Shown here: positions 34,665 to 44,188 of the stretch, one piece after another | How the letters are laid out: each line of letters begins with the position of its first letter | How positions within the stretch are numbered: position 1 is the stretch's first letter | Assembly (NCBI GenBank): GCA_900771335.1 | Contig: CAAGNP010000040.1 | Coordinates: 1 to 64,000, forward strand | Origin: Rikenellaceae bacterium | GTDB taxonomy: Bacteria > Bacteroidota > Bacteroidia > Bacteroidales > UBA932 | Direction: 5' to 3' | DNA: 64,000 nt | Translations under genes and position numbers: made by a program | The notes under the pieces: generated by a model | Told to the model about the DNA's origin: nothing | Databases searched by the model: none | The model's input: only the letters and a program-made list of their open reading frames with translations

Positions 34665-36047
34665 TTACTCCTCTATCTCCAGCCAGGCTTCCAATATTGC
34701 GACAGCCTCTTTTCTCATCTCATCCGGTAGGGTGAAAATGCGGGCGCGGTGGCTTCCTGCAGGGTCGATGAAAAGGTGCATTGTGTTGCGCCCCTTTCCT
34801 TTCTTTTTGAGCTTTTCGTTTTTAACAGGTGCTTCAGGCATCACTGCGCTCCAAGGGTCGAATTCCCCGTAGATAAACATCATTTTAGAGTCTGTTTTCT
34901 TCAGGAATTTTTTGATATCCCTGTACAGGTATTTGTCGAATTTGAATGTCTGTCCCTGTGGTACGAAGATTTCTGTCAGATACCCTTCTGCATCTTTGAT
35001 GGTCAGAAGACCTTTGAAAGGTTTTGTGTCGTATCCGTAGTAGCCCAGTTCTTTGGCAGCCTGTACGAAAAATGGGGCAGATGACCCACCCTCAGCGAAG
35101 TAGTCAGGTCCACTGGTTTTTACCAGAAAGTCGAACATCTCCTTGTCGGTTGCCTTTGCGGGATCTGGGACGATGTTTGTGGTATAGCCCCATTGCCAGA
35201 AGGCAAACGGAAACTCAAGAACACAATAGTCATATACTGCGTCCATTGGGATCTTGTAGGAGAGCTTCTCTCTTTGTGAAAGCTCCTCAAACATTGGCCT
35301 TATGGCCTCTCTTCTCTTGAGAAATTCCACCTGAAAGTTGTACAGGATCTCGCGATCTTGGGGGGTGCCGACAAATTTTGCCAGAAATGGTTCGTGGCGG
35401 CCATCCTCCTGACCCTTGCACAGAGGTCCTACGTATGGGACTGAGATGTCGATGTCCTCGGGGTAATAGGTGGTGTAGAACATGGCAGTCTGCCCACCTT
35501 TGCTGATGCCGGTAGCGATCCATTTCCCCTCATAGATCTTCTTGAAAAGCTGATTTACTCGGTGGAGGTCGGCTGCCTCGTTGCGAGCTGTCATATAGTC
35601 CCAATTGAGTGTCTCCGGGGTAATCGACGGGTCATCCTGCATAAATGGGATCGATTCTCCGAAGTAGCGGTGTTCCACCTCTATGATATTGGTCTCGAAG
35701 AGTGTAGAGAGCTCATTGGAGTAGCGGGGATGGGCTCCGTTGGAGGTGTACCCCTCTGTTATAAGGAGCATAGGATTGGCATAATCGACATGGAAAAGGA
35801 TCACCTTCTGCTTGAAGGTGCCCAGTGCGGGGTTTGTGTGGTCGATAGGCTGCTCGATGAAGAGTTTGTATTTGTCTGAATAGAGGTCCTCAAGCCTCTC
35901 ACCGATCTCCAGAGCCTCGATGCCGCTGACTTTGAAGCCGCACTCTGCCGCAGCTGCCATGATTTTTTCCGGAAGTTGGGCAAATGTGGGGATAAATAGC
36001 AATAGCGCAATCGCTATACTGATGAATTTTCTGATGTTTCTGTTCAT
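34665..36047 (-). CDS. S37-family secreted peptidase (tripeptidyl aminopeptidase type)
   Basis: A 460-residue exported alpha/beta-hydrolase with a signal peptide ending near TFAQ (residue 24). The nucleophile elbow ATGISKGGQTA contains Ser182. YGEFDPWSA supplies the Asp and DPAGSHRARIF the His, all conserved in S37 peptidases. The opening IEQPIDHTNPALGTFKQKV and EHRYFGES are family hallmarks. The enzyme would trim peptides from N-termini in the periplasm or outside, consistent with a peptide-feeding life. It has a TATATTTG box at 36078-36085. Confidence 0.88.
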   Translation of the reverse strand: MNRNIRKFISIAIALLLFIPTFAQLPEKIMAAAAECGFKVSGIEALEIGERLEDLYSDKYKLFIEQPIDHTNPALGTFKQKVILFHVDYANPMLLITEGYTSNGAHPRYSNELSTLFETNIIEVEHRYFGESIPFMQDDPSITPETLNWDYMTARNEAADLHRVNQLFKKIYEGKWIATGISKGGQTAMFYTTYYPEDIDISVPYVGPLCKGQEDGRHEPFLAKFVGTPQDREILYNFQVEFLKRREAIRPMFEELSQREKLSYKIPMDAVYDYCVLEFPFAFWQWGYTTNIVPDPAKATDKEMFDFLVKTSGPDYFAEGGSSAPFFVQAAKELGYYGYDTKPFKGLLTIKDAEGYLTEIFVPQGQTFKFDKYLYRDIKKFLKKTDSKMMFIYGEFDPWSAVMPEAPVKNEKLKKKGKGRNTMHLFIDPAGSHRARIFTLPDEMRKEAVAILEAWLEIEE

Positions 36048-36077
36048 AACTCGATATGGTTAAATCTCTCTTATATG

Positions 36078-36085
36078 CAAATATA
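36078..36085 (-). promoter_or_regulatory. -7 box of the S37 peptidase gene
   Basis: Minus-strand TATATTTG lies 31 nt before the ATG at 36047. Confidence 0.55.
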
Positions 36086-36106
36086 TAAAATGTCTCAAAA
36101 AATACT

Positions 36107-36114
36107 TACTTTTG
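36107..36114 (+). promoter_or_regulatory. -7 box of tyrS-rbfA-lolE-like operon
   Basis: TACTTTTG lies 43 nt before the tyrS ATG and is divergent to the S37 promoter. Confidence 0.55.
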
Positions 36115-36156
36115 CGGATTAAATAAATCTGACACATAAAAATACGAAGATATAAA

Positions 36157-37446
36157 ATGAAGAATTTTGTAAAGGAACTACAGTGGAGAGGGATGATTCA
36201 GGATATCATGCCCGGCACAGAAGAGGAATTGATGAAAGGGCCCACAGTGGCATATTTGGGAATTGACCCTACTGCGGACTCACTCCATATCGGACACTTG
36301 GTGGGTGTAATGATTCTAAAGCACTTCCAAAATTGCGGTCACAGACCTATTGCCCTTCTTGGTGGTGCGACAGGTATGATCGGTGACCCATCCATGAAAT
36401 CTGCAGAGAGAAACCTTCTTGACGAAGCGACCCTCCGCCACAATCAGGAGGCTATCAAAAAACAGCTTTCCAAGTTTTTGGATTTCGACAGCGATGCGCC
36501 AAATGCTGCTACACTTGTAAACAACTACGACTGGATGAAGGATTTCAGCTTTTTGAACTTCGCCCGTGACATCGGAAAACACATCACCGTAAACTACATG
36601 ATGGCCAAAGACTCTGTGAAGAAGAGACTTTCAGGCGAGTCACGTGAGGGTATGTCTTTCACCGAGTTCACTTATCAGTTGCTTCAAGGATACGACTTCC
36701 AATACCTTTACGAGAACTATGGCTGCAAGCTTCAGATGGGCGGCAGCGACCAATGGGGAAACATCACCACAGGTACAGAGCTTATCCGCCGCAAACTTTC
36801 GGGCGAGGCATTTGCACTTACCTGCCCATTGATCACCAAGGCAGACGGTGGCAAGTTCGGTAAGACAGAGAAAGGCAATGTATGGCTCTCTCCTGAGTAC
36901 ACAAGCCCTTATACATTCTACCAGTTCTGGATGAATGTCAGCGACGATGACGCCAAGAAATATATCAAGATCTTCACAATGCTTACCCAGGAGGAGGTTG
37001 AGGCAGCAGTGGCAGAGCACGAGCAGGCACCACACCTGAGAACTCTTCAAAAACTTCTTGCTAAAGAGGTTACTTGCATGGTTCACTCGGAAGAGGAGTA
37101 CAACAAGGCTGTTGAGGCATCAGGAATCCTCTTTGGCAACGCCACCTCAGAGGCACTTAAAGGTCTCGATGAGGCAACATTCCTCTCAGTGTTTGAGGGT
37201 GTTCCCCAATTCGAGCTCCCTACAGAAAAGCTTGGCGGCAATATCCTTGATCTTTTGGCAGTGGATACACAAGTGTTCCCTTCAAAAGGTGAGTGCCGCA
37301 AGATGATCCAAGCCAATGGTTTGAGTATCAATAAAGAGAAATTTACCGATGCAAACGGGGCTTTGACCTCAGAGCACCTTGTAAACGGTAAATACATCCT
37401 GGTGCAAAAGGGTAAGAAGAACTATTTCATCCTAAAATTTGTATAG
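36157..37446 (+). CDS. tyrS: Tyrosyl-tRNA synthetase
   Basis: The 429-residue protein has the class I HIGH motif (H44-I-G-H47 in [12 protein letters not shown]), the KMSKS-equivalent KFGKT (about 233-237), the tyrosine pocket [14 protein letters not shown] and a C-terminal S4 RNA-binding domain ([18 protein letters not shown]). It charges tRNA-Tyr. It heads a plus-strand run with rbfA starting one base after its stop. Confidence 0.98.
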   Translation: MKNFVKELQWRGMIQDIMPGTEEELMKGPTVAYLGIDPTADSLHIGHLVGVMILKHFQNCGHRPIALLGGATGMIGDPSMKSAERNLLDEATLRHNQEAIKKQLSKFLDFDSDAPNAATLVNNYDWMKDFSFLNFARDIGKHITVNYMMAKDSVKKRLSGESREGMSFTEFTYQLLQGYDFQYLYENYGCKLQMGGSDQWGNITTGTELIRRKLSGEAFALTCPLITKADGGKFGKTEKGNVWLSPEYTSPYTFYQFWMNVSDDDAKKYIKIFTMLTQEEVEAAVAEHEQAPHLRTLQKLLAKEVTCMVHSEEEYNKAVEASGILFGNATSEALKGLDEATFLSVFEGVPQFELPTEKLGGNILDLLAVDTQVFPSKGECRKMIQANGLSINKEKFTDANGALTSEHLVNGKYILVQKGKKNYFILKFV

Positions 37447-37447
37447 T

Positions 37448-37792
37448 ATGGAAGGGGAAAGCACAAGACAACTGAAGGTAGCCAAAGAGCTTCAGCGCCA
37501 CCTTGCGGAGATAATCCGCGCCAAAGGTATGGCAGCGTTTGATGGAGCATTGGTCACAGTGAGTGGTGTAAAGATTAGCCCCGATTTGGCTGTTGCCAGG
37601 GCATATTTGAGCATCTTCCCCTCTTCAAAAGCTCCGCAAGTGATGAAGACTATCGAGGAGTCTTCAAAATCTCTTCGTGGCGAGCTTGGAAGGATAGTGG
37701 CAAAGCAATTGAGGATAGTTCCTGAATTGATTTTTACCCTCGATGACTCCCTTGACTATGTGGAGCGCATCGATGAGCTTCTGAAGAAGTAA
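37448..37792 (+). CDS. rbfA: Ribosome-binding factor A
   Basis: The 114-residue protein has the KH-like RbfA fold: RQLKVAKELQRHLAEIIRAKG, then VTVSGVKISPDLAVARAYLSIFPS and a C-terminal KQLRIVPELIFTLDDSLDYVERIDELL. It matures the 5' end of 16S rRNA in 30S subunits. ATG at 37448, one base after the tyrS stop, is preferred over an upstream TTG inside tyrS. Confidence 0.95.
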   Translation: MEGESTRQLKVAKELQRHLAEIIRAKGMAAFDGALVTVSGVKISPDLAVARAYLSIFPSSKAPQVMKTIEESSKSLRGELGRIVAKQLRIVPELIFTLDDSLDYVERIDELLKK

Positions 37793-37809
37793 CTTAAATT
37801 TACATAGAT

Positions 37810-39033
37810 ATGAACCTGCCGTTATTTGTAGCGAAGCGATATCTTTTCGCGAAGAAGTCACACAATGTGATCAATATCATTTCGCTCATCAGTGCGGTGG
37901 GAATAGCGATCGGGACCACTGCACTTGTAGTGGTCTTGTCCGTTTATAACGGGTTTGAAGGGCTTGTCAAAGGGATATACAGCACATACGAAGCAGATTT
38001 GGTCATAGAGCCTGCCAGAGGCAAATTCTTTACCCCTGAAGGTCAAGGATTTGATGCTGTCTGGGGTGATCCAAGGGTAGAATCAGTCTCTGAAGTCCTT
38101 GAGGAGAATGTTTTTCTTACATACGCAGGGCGACAGAGTGTAGCTGTGCTGAAGGGTGTAGACTCGGTGTATCTCTCCAAGCCACACTTGGATGAGAGTG
38201 TCGTGGAGGGTGAGTTTGCATTGAAGGTCAAGGGTGTGGATCATGCTGTCGTGGGTCGTGGCCTTGCAAGGGAGCTTGGGCTCAGACCTCACTTTCTTGA
38301 TGCACTCGAAGTGTATTACCCCAGAAGGGATGCTGATGATATCCTGTTGATGATGAACCCAATGGCATCCCTCTCTAAAGAGATTTTGTTCCCGTCGGGG
38401 GTGGTCAAAGGTGATCAGAATGTCGAAAAAAGCCACCTGTTTGTGTCGATAGAGAAAGCCCGTTCGCTTCTTGACTGTTCGGGAGAGGTCTCTTCCCTTG
38501 AGATAATAATCCGCGAAGGTGAAGATGTGGATGCTGTGCAGGCAAAGTTTGAAGAGACCCTTGGTGAAGGGTATATGGTGAAGAACAGGTATCAGCAGAA
38601 TGAGACAATCTACAAAATGATGACCTATGAGAAGGTGGCCATCTATATGATTCTTCTCTTTATCATCATCGTGGTGTCGTGCAATGTTTTCGGATCACTC
38701 ACCATGCTCATCATAGAAAAGACAGATGATATTCGCACCCTGGAGAGCATGGGTGCTTCCCACAAGCTGATAAGAAATATTTTTGCATTGGAGGGGTGGC
38801 TGATTACATTCCTGGGGATGATCTGTGGAGTGGTTCTTGGTGTCCTCCTCTGCTGGATACAGCAGTACTTCGGAGTTATCAAAATGCCCGGCAGCTTTAT
38901 TGTCAACAGCTATCCTGTAGTGGTTAAGTGGCTCGATGTGGTCATCACTGTCTTTGGGGTATCTTTGGTCGGTTTTGTCATTACAGCACTCCCAGCCTGG
39001 CGTGTCTTGCCCAAGCTTTTGGCGAAAAAGTAA
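37810..39033 (+). CDS. LolC/LolE-type lipoprotein-releasing permease
   Basis: The 407-residue membrane protein has an N-terminal helix (SHNVINIISLISAVGIAIGTTALVVVLSVYNGF), a large periplasmic MacB-type core (about 50-270) and three C-terminal helices with the FtsX signature (MLIIEKTDDIRTLESMGASHKLIRNIFALEGWLI). It is the permease of an ABC exporter that moves lipoproteins from the inner membrane toward LolA. The ATPase LolD is not adjacent. A single gene suggests a homodimeric permease. Confidence 0.9.
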   Translation: MNLPLFVAKRYLFAKKSHNVINIISLISAVGIAIGTTALVVVLSVYNGFEGLVKGIYSTYEADLVIEPARGKFFTPEGQGFDAVWGDPRVESVSEVLEENVFLTYAGRQSVAVLKGVDSVYLSKPHLDESVVEGEFALKVKGVDHAVVGRGLARELGLRPHFLDALEVYYPRRDADDILLMMNPMASLSKEILFPSGVVKGDQNVEKSHLFVSIEKARSLLDCSGEVSSLEIIIREGEDVDAVQAKFEETLGEGYMVKNRYQQNETIYKMMTYEKVAIYMILLFIIIVVSCNVFGSLTMLIIEKTDDIRTLESMGASHKLIRNIFALEGWLITFLGMICGVVLGVLLCWIQQYFGVIKMPGSFIVNSYPVVVKWLDVVITVFGVSLVGFVITALPAWRVLPKLLAKK

Positions 39034-39137
39034 AATTTTTGAATTTTTTTTGAAATTTCGTGCAACGAATTTGCATCGACTTGCATCTATGTAATAGGTT
39101 TAGGTTTTAGTACACAAGAAGGGGTACCTGTTGTAGC

Positions 39138-39158
39138 AGAGGGGTGCCTCTTTTTTTT
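39138..39158 (+). terminator. Terminator of tyrS-rbfA-lolE-like operon
   Basis: AGAGG-GGTG-CCTCT is followed by an eight-T run. It lies about 105 nt after the stop at 39033. Confidence 0.7.
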
Positions 39159-39303
39159 ATCCCCCTTTGTCTCGCTCCGCTGCGACATTTCCCCCAAAGG
39201 GTGAAAAGGATGCACGACCTCCCGCCCTTGCCGTATTTGCCTGCGTCAAATACACAGGCTCCGCCCGGTCCTCTGAAGAGGACATTCGCTTCGCTCAAAA
39301 TAT
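39159..39303 (-). other. Structured GC-rich intergenic element
   Basis: The segment has several stems: CCCTTT/AAAGGG, GTATTTG-loop-CAAATAC and GTCCTCT-GA-AGAGGAC. On the minus strand it begins TGAGCGAAGCGAATGTCC. The same TGAGCGAAGCGAA motif occurs in the element at 60355-60474. No coding sequence was recognised. It could be a structured RNA or a small repetitive element. Confidence 0.4.
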
Positions 39304-39368
39304 CCTAATTCACACCCTAATCAATTCCGGTCAGTAACTCTCTCATATACAACTACTTCCTATACTTT

Positions 39369-39392
39369 AGGGTGGGGATTTTTACCCACCCT
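39369..39392. repeat. Perfect 8-bp hairpin downstream of the fucosidase gene
   Basis: AGGGTGGG pairs with CCCACCCT across an 8-nt loop GATTTTTA. It lies about 95 nt beyond the minus-strand fucosidase stop but lacks a clear T-tract. The rest of 39304-39487 shows nothing recognisable. Confidence 0.45.
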
Positions 39393-39487
39393 CAGGTACG
39401 GGAGTGTGTTGATAATCAGGGACTTGCTGACGCAATGTAAAAACAGGGTACAGAGTGGTGCTCAGAAGGGTATCTGCGTCGCGATAT

Positions 39488-40786
39488 TTATCTTAGGGTG
39501 ACCTCAATGATGTAGTCGGGGGTGTCGGCAGGGATGGTGACATCAAGGGTGAGTTTGCCGTCACGCATTTTGTGCTGCAGATGGGTGTGGTCAGCGAAGG
39601 AGATTACAGATTTGACCTTCTCTTCGATGGGAATCTCCAGGTGTTCTACTGATTCATCTATTATGTGAATATACAGTTTGTCCCCTTTTCTGGTAGTGAC
39701 TATTTTCTCCGGGTCTGTGTACCCTCCCGATGTGGTTCCATATATGGTATCACCATTGGCTGAAAGCCATTGCCCTATATCACTGAGGCGTGATAGTGCT
39801 GTGGCTGGAAGGGTCCCGTCGGGTTGTGGGCCTATGTTGAGGAGCAGGTTGGCACCTTTGCCGGAGGTCTGAACGAGGAGTCTGATCAGCTCTGTAGTGG
39901 ATTTGTAGTTCTGGTCGGCGACTTTGTAACCCCACATTCCGTTCATGGTCTGGCAGGTCTCGAGTGGTAGCCGGCTGATCTCCTGTCCGGACAGGCCTGC
40001 TTTGTTTTCCCCTGGAACATCACGCTCAAATATCTGGATATCTTCACCTTCGAATGGGACCTGGTGATGGTTGTTGCCGACCAGACATGCGGGTTGTAGT
40101 CTGTGTACCAGTTCGTATTGGTAAGGAAGTTCCCAGTCAAATGCTGTGGAGTCTGAGTCGTGGTCCCACCATCCGTCAAACCAGATGGCTCCGATCTCTC
40201 CGTATTGGGTCAGCAACTCTGTGAGCTGTGCATTCATGAAGTCATAGTAGCCTCGCCAGTCGGGATTGTCAAGAGACTTGGTGTTGCGGCCGGTTCGCCC
40301 TGCCGGGTAGTCTTCCCTGGTCCAGTCTATATGAGAGTAGTAGAGGTGCAGTTTAATCCCCTGACGGTGGCACTCGTCGGCAAGTTGACGGATGACATCC
40401 CGGCCGTAGGGTGTGTTCATGATGTTGTAGTCAGATTGTTTGGTGTCCCACATCGAGAACCCCTCGTGATGGCGTGAGGTGAAGCAGATGTATCTAGCAC
40501 CGGAGGCCTTGATGGCTGATACCCATTGCTCTGCATCGAATAGGTGTGGGTAGAATGCTTGTGCCGCTTTGGCGTATTCCTTACTGTCGATGCCGCGGTT
40601 CATATACCATTCCCCTTGGGCAAACATGCTGTAGAGGCCCCAATGGAGGAAGATGCCGAGTTTGCTGTCGGCGAATTCCTGTCGCGCTTTCAGATTTTCC
40701 GGGGTGGGGGTGTATGTCTGGGCCGAAATGGGGTGTGTCGCTGTCAGAAGGGAGAGGGCCAGAATGGTGGTCATTAGTCGCTTCAT
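39488..40786 (-). CDS. Alpha-L-fucosidase, GH29
   Basis: About 432 residues with a signal peptide ending PISAQ. GH29 features are KLGIFLHWGLYSMFAQGEWY, RYICFTSRHHEGFSMWDTKQSDYN and GAIWFDGWWDHD, where Asp204 is the expected nucleophile. It removes terminal fucose from host glycans or mucin, probably in the periplasm. It stands alone with no SusC/SusD pair beside it. The ATG at 40786 (MKRLMTTIL) gives a clean signal peptide; an upstream in-frame ATG at 40822 adds 12 poorly fitting residues. Confidence 0.93.
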   Translation of the reverse strand: MKRLMTTILALSLLTATHPISAQTYTPTPENLKARQEFADSKLGIFLHWGLYSMFAQGEWYMNRGIDSKEYAKAAQAFYPHLFDAEQWVSAIKASGARYICFTSRHHEGFSMWDTKQSDYNIMNTPYGRDVIRQLADECHRQGIKLHLYYSHIDWTREDYPAGRTGRNTKSLDNPDWRGYYDFMNAQLTELLTQYGEIGAIWFDGWWDHDSDSTAFDWELPYQYELVHRLQPACLVGNNHHQVPFEGEDIQIFERDVPGENKAGLSGQEISRLPLETCQTMNGMWGYKVADQNYKSTTELIRLLVQTSGKGANLLLNIGPQPDGTLPATALSRLSDIGQWLSANGDTIYGTTSGGYTDPEKIVTTRKGDKLYIHIIDESVEHLEIPIEEKVKSVISFADHTHLQHKMRDGKLTLDVTIPADTPDYIIEVTLR

Positions 40787-40869
40787 GGTGTAGTGTGCTA
40801 TAGAATTAAGGTCCCTGAACAAGTCGGGAGGTGTGCTTCTTGTTGGTTGACGGTGGCGGTTATTCTCAT

Positions 40870-41005
40870 TTTGGGCACAAAATAGTGGGTTTTCGTGCCC
40901 GTTTGGTGTTTTTCAGGTGGTTTGGGCATGGAAATGGCGGTTTTCGTGCCCGTTCTCTCTTTTTTTGGTGGTTTGGGCATGGAAATGGCCGTTTTTGTGC
41001 CCGTT
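40870..41005 (+). repeat. Three hairpin repeats with exact 51-bp period
   Basis: Three 34-bp cores (40870-40903, 40921-40954, 40972-41005) each open with TTTGGGCA and close with TGCCCGTT. In units 2 and 3 GGGCATGGAAA pairs with TTTTCGTGCCC or TTTTTGTGCCC over a 6-nt loop. Unit 1 forms a shorter version of the stem. Base changes partly preserve pairing. Reverse-complemented, the core reads GGGCACGAAAACCGC, close to GCGCACGAAAATCGC in the 54.2-kb palindrome. It sits between the fucosidase and ThiL-like genes. Confidence 0.8.
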
Positions 41006-41047
41006 TTGCCGTGTGGATCCCCTAATAGGTTTAGGACGACCGGAGGA

Positions 41048-42040
41048 CTAGAATCCTTGGGCGCGAATGGGGATTTCTGCACCTTCCGGGGTGACCATTG
41101 CAGCTCCCACTTCCGGTTGGGCAAGGTGTCCGATTATGTCGTAGTCCTGGAAGTCCCTCAGCATCTCCTCGTGTTTCTCGATAGGGATGGTGAAGATAAA
41201 TTTGTAGTCGTCACCACCATTCATTGCGGCGGTGATGGGGTCCATATTGATCTCCTCAGCCATAGCGAAGGTGCGAGATGAGATAGGGATCCTCTCCAGA
41301 TATACTTTTGCCCCGAAGCCGGTGTCCTGGGTTAGCTGAAGTATTGCGGAGCCGAGCCCTTTGGTGACAAAGTACCCTTTGGCAGGGAATATTTTGTCTT
41401 CGAAGAATCTCTCTAGAATGTCTGGTTTGATTTGTGGACTGAGGTAAGATTCGAGGATGTATTTGTATTTGCCCATCTGAGGCTTCATCTCTTTCTCTTT
41501 GCTTTTGATGAAAGCAGCTTTCTCCCTTTCGAGTACATGCAGTCCCATATATGCGGCACCTACGTCACCTGTGAGGCAGATGAGGTCCATATTTTTGGAT
41601 TCCGGAAGCGATGCAATCACCTTCTCTTTCTGTACTCCGATGGCAGAGAGGCTGATACACAGTCCATTGACCGAAGGTATGAGGTCGAGTGCCAGATGCT
41701 CTACGCCGTGCTCTTCAGCGGCAGCAAGTACACCTTTCCATAGCTCCTGCACATCTTCATAGCAAAATCTGCTTGAGAGTCCGAATTTGACAGAGAGAGA
41801 ATATGGTGTGTGAAGTTTGGCATACAGATCTCCAAATGCAGACAAAACTGCCTTGTATCCAAGGTGTTTCAGTGGGACATATACCAAATCGAAATCTACC
41901 CCTTCCAGCAGGACTGAGTGGGCATGGCACTTCGAGACCCTTTTGGTAAAGGTGACAGATGGGGTGTTGGTGTATTTTGTCCCTTCAAAAAGCTTGGAAA
42001 TGGCATTAACTTTGCCGATAGATGATAGTTCTGTCCTCAT
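41048..42040 (-). CDS. ThiL/PurM-like protein (divergent thiamine-monophosphate kinase family)
   Basis: The 330-residue protein follows the ThiL/AIR synthase-like layout, with GVDFDLVYVPLKHLGYKAVLSAFGDLYAKL (about 47-76), LICLTGDVGAAYMGLHVL (about 150-168) and MNGGDDYKFIFTI near the end. The usual ThiL metal and nucleotide motifs, an N-terminal GDDAAV and SDIxAMN, are changed or missing, so kinase activity is doubtful. It may be a Bacteroidales paralogue with another role. No thiamine genes are nearby. A TATTTTTG box lies at 42056-42063. Confidence 0.7.
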   Translation of the reverse strand: MRTELSSIGKVNAISKLFEGTKYTNTPSVTFTKRVSKCHAHSVLLEGVDFDLVYVPLKHLGYKAVLSAFGDLYAKLHTPYSLSVKFGLSSRFCYEDVQELWKGVLAAAEEHGVEHLALDLIPSVNGLCISLSAIGVQKEKVIASLPESKNMDLICLTGDVGAAYMGLHVLEREKAAFIKSKEKEMKPQMGKYKYILESYLSPQIKPDILERFFEDKIFPAKGYFVTKGLGSAILQLTQDTGFGAKVYLERIPISSRTFAMAEEINMDPITAAMNGGDDYKFIFTIPIEKHEEMLRDFQDYDIIGHLAQPEVGAAMVTPEGAEIPIRAQGF

Positions 42041-42055
42041 TTTTTTATATTTTTA

Positions 42056-42063
42056 CAAAAATA
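42056..42063 (-). promoter_or_regulatory. -7 box of the ThiL-like gene
   Basis: Minus-strand TATTTTTG lies 16 nt before the ATG at 42040. Confidence 0.5.
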
Positions 42064-42075
42064 TCTAAAAAGGTG

Positions 42076-42083
42076 TAACTTTG
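42076..42083 (+). promoter_or_regulatory. -7 box of the suf operon
   Basis: TAACTTTG ends only 8 nt before the sufB ATG at 42091, so the transcript would be leaderless or nearly so. Confidence 0.55.
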
Positions 42084-42090
42084 TCCCCTT

Positions 42091-43527
42091 ATGAGTGAAA
42101 AAAATGACATAATAAGAGATGTGACCGAGAACGAGTATCAGCACGGCTTTGAGACTATTCTCCAGCAGGAGTTTATTCCCAAGGGTCTGAATGAGGATAT
42201 TATCAGGTTAATCTCAGCGAAGAAGGAGGAGCCCGAGTGGATGCTCGAGTTCCGTTTGAAGGCCTTTCGTAAGTGGCAGACCATGAAGATGCCTACGTGG
42301 GCCCATCTGGATATTCCCGAAATAGATTACCAGGACATAATATATTTTGCCGCTCCCAAGAAGAGTGCTGAGGTAAAGGAGATCGATCCCGAGCTTATGG
42401 CGACCTTCGACAAGCTGGGCATTCCCCTCGACGAGAGGAAGGCTTTGGCCGGGATGGCTGTGGATGCTGTCTTTGACTCAGTATCGGTAAAGACCACCTT
42501 CAGGGAGTCTTTGGCCGAGAAGGGTATTATTTTCTGTTCTTTCTCCGAGGCTGTGAGAGATCACGGTGATTTGGTGAGGAAGTACCTTGCTTCGGTAGTC
42601 CCTATCGGGGACAACTATTTCTCTGCGCTCAATTCGGCAGTTTTCTCTGACGGATCGTTCTGCTACATTCCCAAAGGGGTGCGCTGCCCGATGGAGCTTT
42701 CAAGTTACTTCAGGATCAATGCGCGCGGCACAGGACAGTTTGAGAGGACCCTTATCGTGGCAGACGAGGGGTCGTATGTAAGCTATCTTGAGGGTTGTAC
42801 AGCTCCGCAACGTGATGAGAATCAGCTTCACGCGGCTGTAGTGGAGATCGTGGTGATGGATGATGCGGAGGTGAAATATTCGACAGTACAGAACTGGTAT
42901 CCAGGCGACTCTGAGGGGCGCGGCGGTATCTTCAATTTCGTGACCAAGAGGGGTATTTGTGCCGGTGTCAACAGCAAGCTCTTCTGGACTCAGGTGGAGA
43001 CAGGCTCCGCTATAACCTGGAAATATCCGAGCACCATTCTGAAGGGTGACAACTCCATTTCGGAGTTCTATTCAGTGGCGGTGACCAACAATTACCAGCA
43101 GGCAGATACCGGTACCAAGATGATACATATCGGCAAGAATACCCGTAGCCGCATCGTGAGCAAGGGTATTTCGGCCGGCAAGAGCCAGAACAGCTATCGT
43201 GGTCTGGTCAAGATCCTTCCGGGGGCGGATAATGCGAAAAACTTTTCGCAATGCGACTCGCTTCTCCTCGGGGACAAGTGTGGAGCCCACACATTCCCTG
43301 TGGTGGAGTCACAAAATATGACTGCCGTGACCGAGCATGAGGCGACTACCTCGAAAATCAGCGAGGACCAGTTGTTCTATTGTACCCAGAGGGGTATCAC
43401 AGCTGAAGACGCAGTGGGTCTTATTATCGGAGGTTATACAAGAGAAGTTATTAACCATCTCCCCATGGAGTTTGCAGTGGAGGCTCAAAAGCTTCTGCAA
43501 GTCTCTCTTGAGGGTAGTGTAGGATAG
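42091..43527 (+). CDS. sufB: Fe-S cluster assembly scaffold SufB
   Basis: The 478-residue protein matches SufB throughout: [73 protein letters not shown] and a C-terminal [22 protein letters not shown]. It forms the SufBC2D scaffold on which Fe-S clusters are built. It is the first gene of sufB-pnuC-sufC-sufD. SufS and SufE are not in the window. Confidence 0.98.
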   Translation: MSEKNDIIRDVTENEYQHGFETILQQEFIPKGLNEDIIRLISAKKEEPEWMLEFRLKAFRKWQTMKMPTWAHLDIPEIDYQDIIYFAAPKKSAEVKEIDPELMATFDKLGIPLDERKALAGMAVDAVFDSVSVKTTFRESLAEKGIIFCSFSEAVRDHGDLVRKYLASVVPIGDNYFSALNSAVFSDGSFCYIPKGVRCPMELSSYFRINARGTGQFERTLIVADEGSYVSYLEGCTAPQRDENQLHAAVVEIVVMDDAEVKYSTVQNWYPGDSEGRGGIFNFVTKRGICAGVNSKLFWTQVETGSAITWKYPSTILKGDNSISEFYSVAVTNNYQQADTGTKMIHIGKNTRSRIVSKGISAGKSQNSYRGLVKILPGADNAKNFSQCDSLLLGDKCGAHTFPVVESQNMTAVTEHEATTSKISEDQLFYCTQRGITAEDAVGLIIGGYTREVINHLPMEFAVEAQKLLQVSLEGSVG

Positions 43528-43534
43528 TATTGCT

Positions 43535-44188
43535 ATGGGAATTCTAAGTACAGACTTTATAATTTTCACACTTGGTGGTGTTGGGGTCAGTTTGCTTGAA
43601 TTGGTCTCAGTATTATTTGGTTTAACAAATGTGTTTTTGGCCGGAAGGGGGAAAAGTATCAACTTTTGGTTCGGCTATGTCTATGCAATTCTCCTCTTTA
43701 CAATGTTTATCCAGAAGCACCTTTACTCAAGTATGCTCCTTCAGCCCATATCGTTGGCCTTTACTATTCTGGGACACTACAGATGGACCCATCCCGCGAA
43801 GGATGAGGAGAACAACAGAAGAGAGCTAAAGGTGACTGTGCTTGACAACAGGCAGCGTCTGATGTTTGTAGGGGGCATAGTCCTGTTTACTGTGGTGTGG
43901 GGATTCTTCATGCAGTGGATTTCGGGCCAGTTCCCGGATGTGTTCCCACCTGCACGCAGGCCATTCCTGGATGCTTGTGTTATGGGTGCTATGTTTACTG
44001 CCCAATACCTGTCTGCCCAGAAGAAACTTGACTGCTGGGGAGCTTGGATTATCGTAAATACTACTAATATCATATTATATGTGTCGGCCGGTCTGGTGTT
44101 TATGCCTATCGTAAGCGCTTTGTACTGGTTCAATGCAGTTCTAGGTTTCAATACCTGGAAAAAAGAATGGAGGGAAACAAAATGCTAA
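43535..44188 (+). CDS. pnuC: PnuC-like nicotinamide riboside transporter
   Basis: The 217-residue membrane protein has about seven helices. PnuC features are ILGHYRWTHPAKDEEN in the middle, AQYLSAQKKLDCWGAWIIVNTTNIILY, and the closing LYWFNAVLGFNTWKKEW. It imports nicotinamide riboside by facilitated diffusion for NAD synthesis. Its position between sufB (7 nt gap) and sufC (7 nt overlap) is unusual and suggests co-expression with Fe-S assembly. No nadR-type kinase lies next to it. Confidence 0.82.
   Translation: MGILSTDFIIFTLGGVGVSLLELVSVLFGLTNVFLAGRGKSINFWFGYVYAILLFTMFIQKHLYSSMLLQPISLAFTILGHYRWTHPAKDEENNRRELKVTVLDNRQRLMFVGGIVLFTVVWGFFMQWISGQFPDVFPPARRPFLDACVMGAMFTAQYLSAQKKLDCWGAWIIVNTTNIILYVSAGLVFMPIVSALYWFNAVLGFNTWKKEWRETKC

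Noticed and set aside
40870..41005. CRISPR array (three evenly spaced repeats)
   Set aside because: The spacers would be only 17 bp, the repeats are self-complementary hairpins that differ between units, and no cas gene is nearby. The pattern fits REP-like elements.
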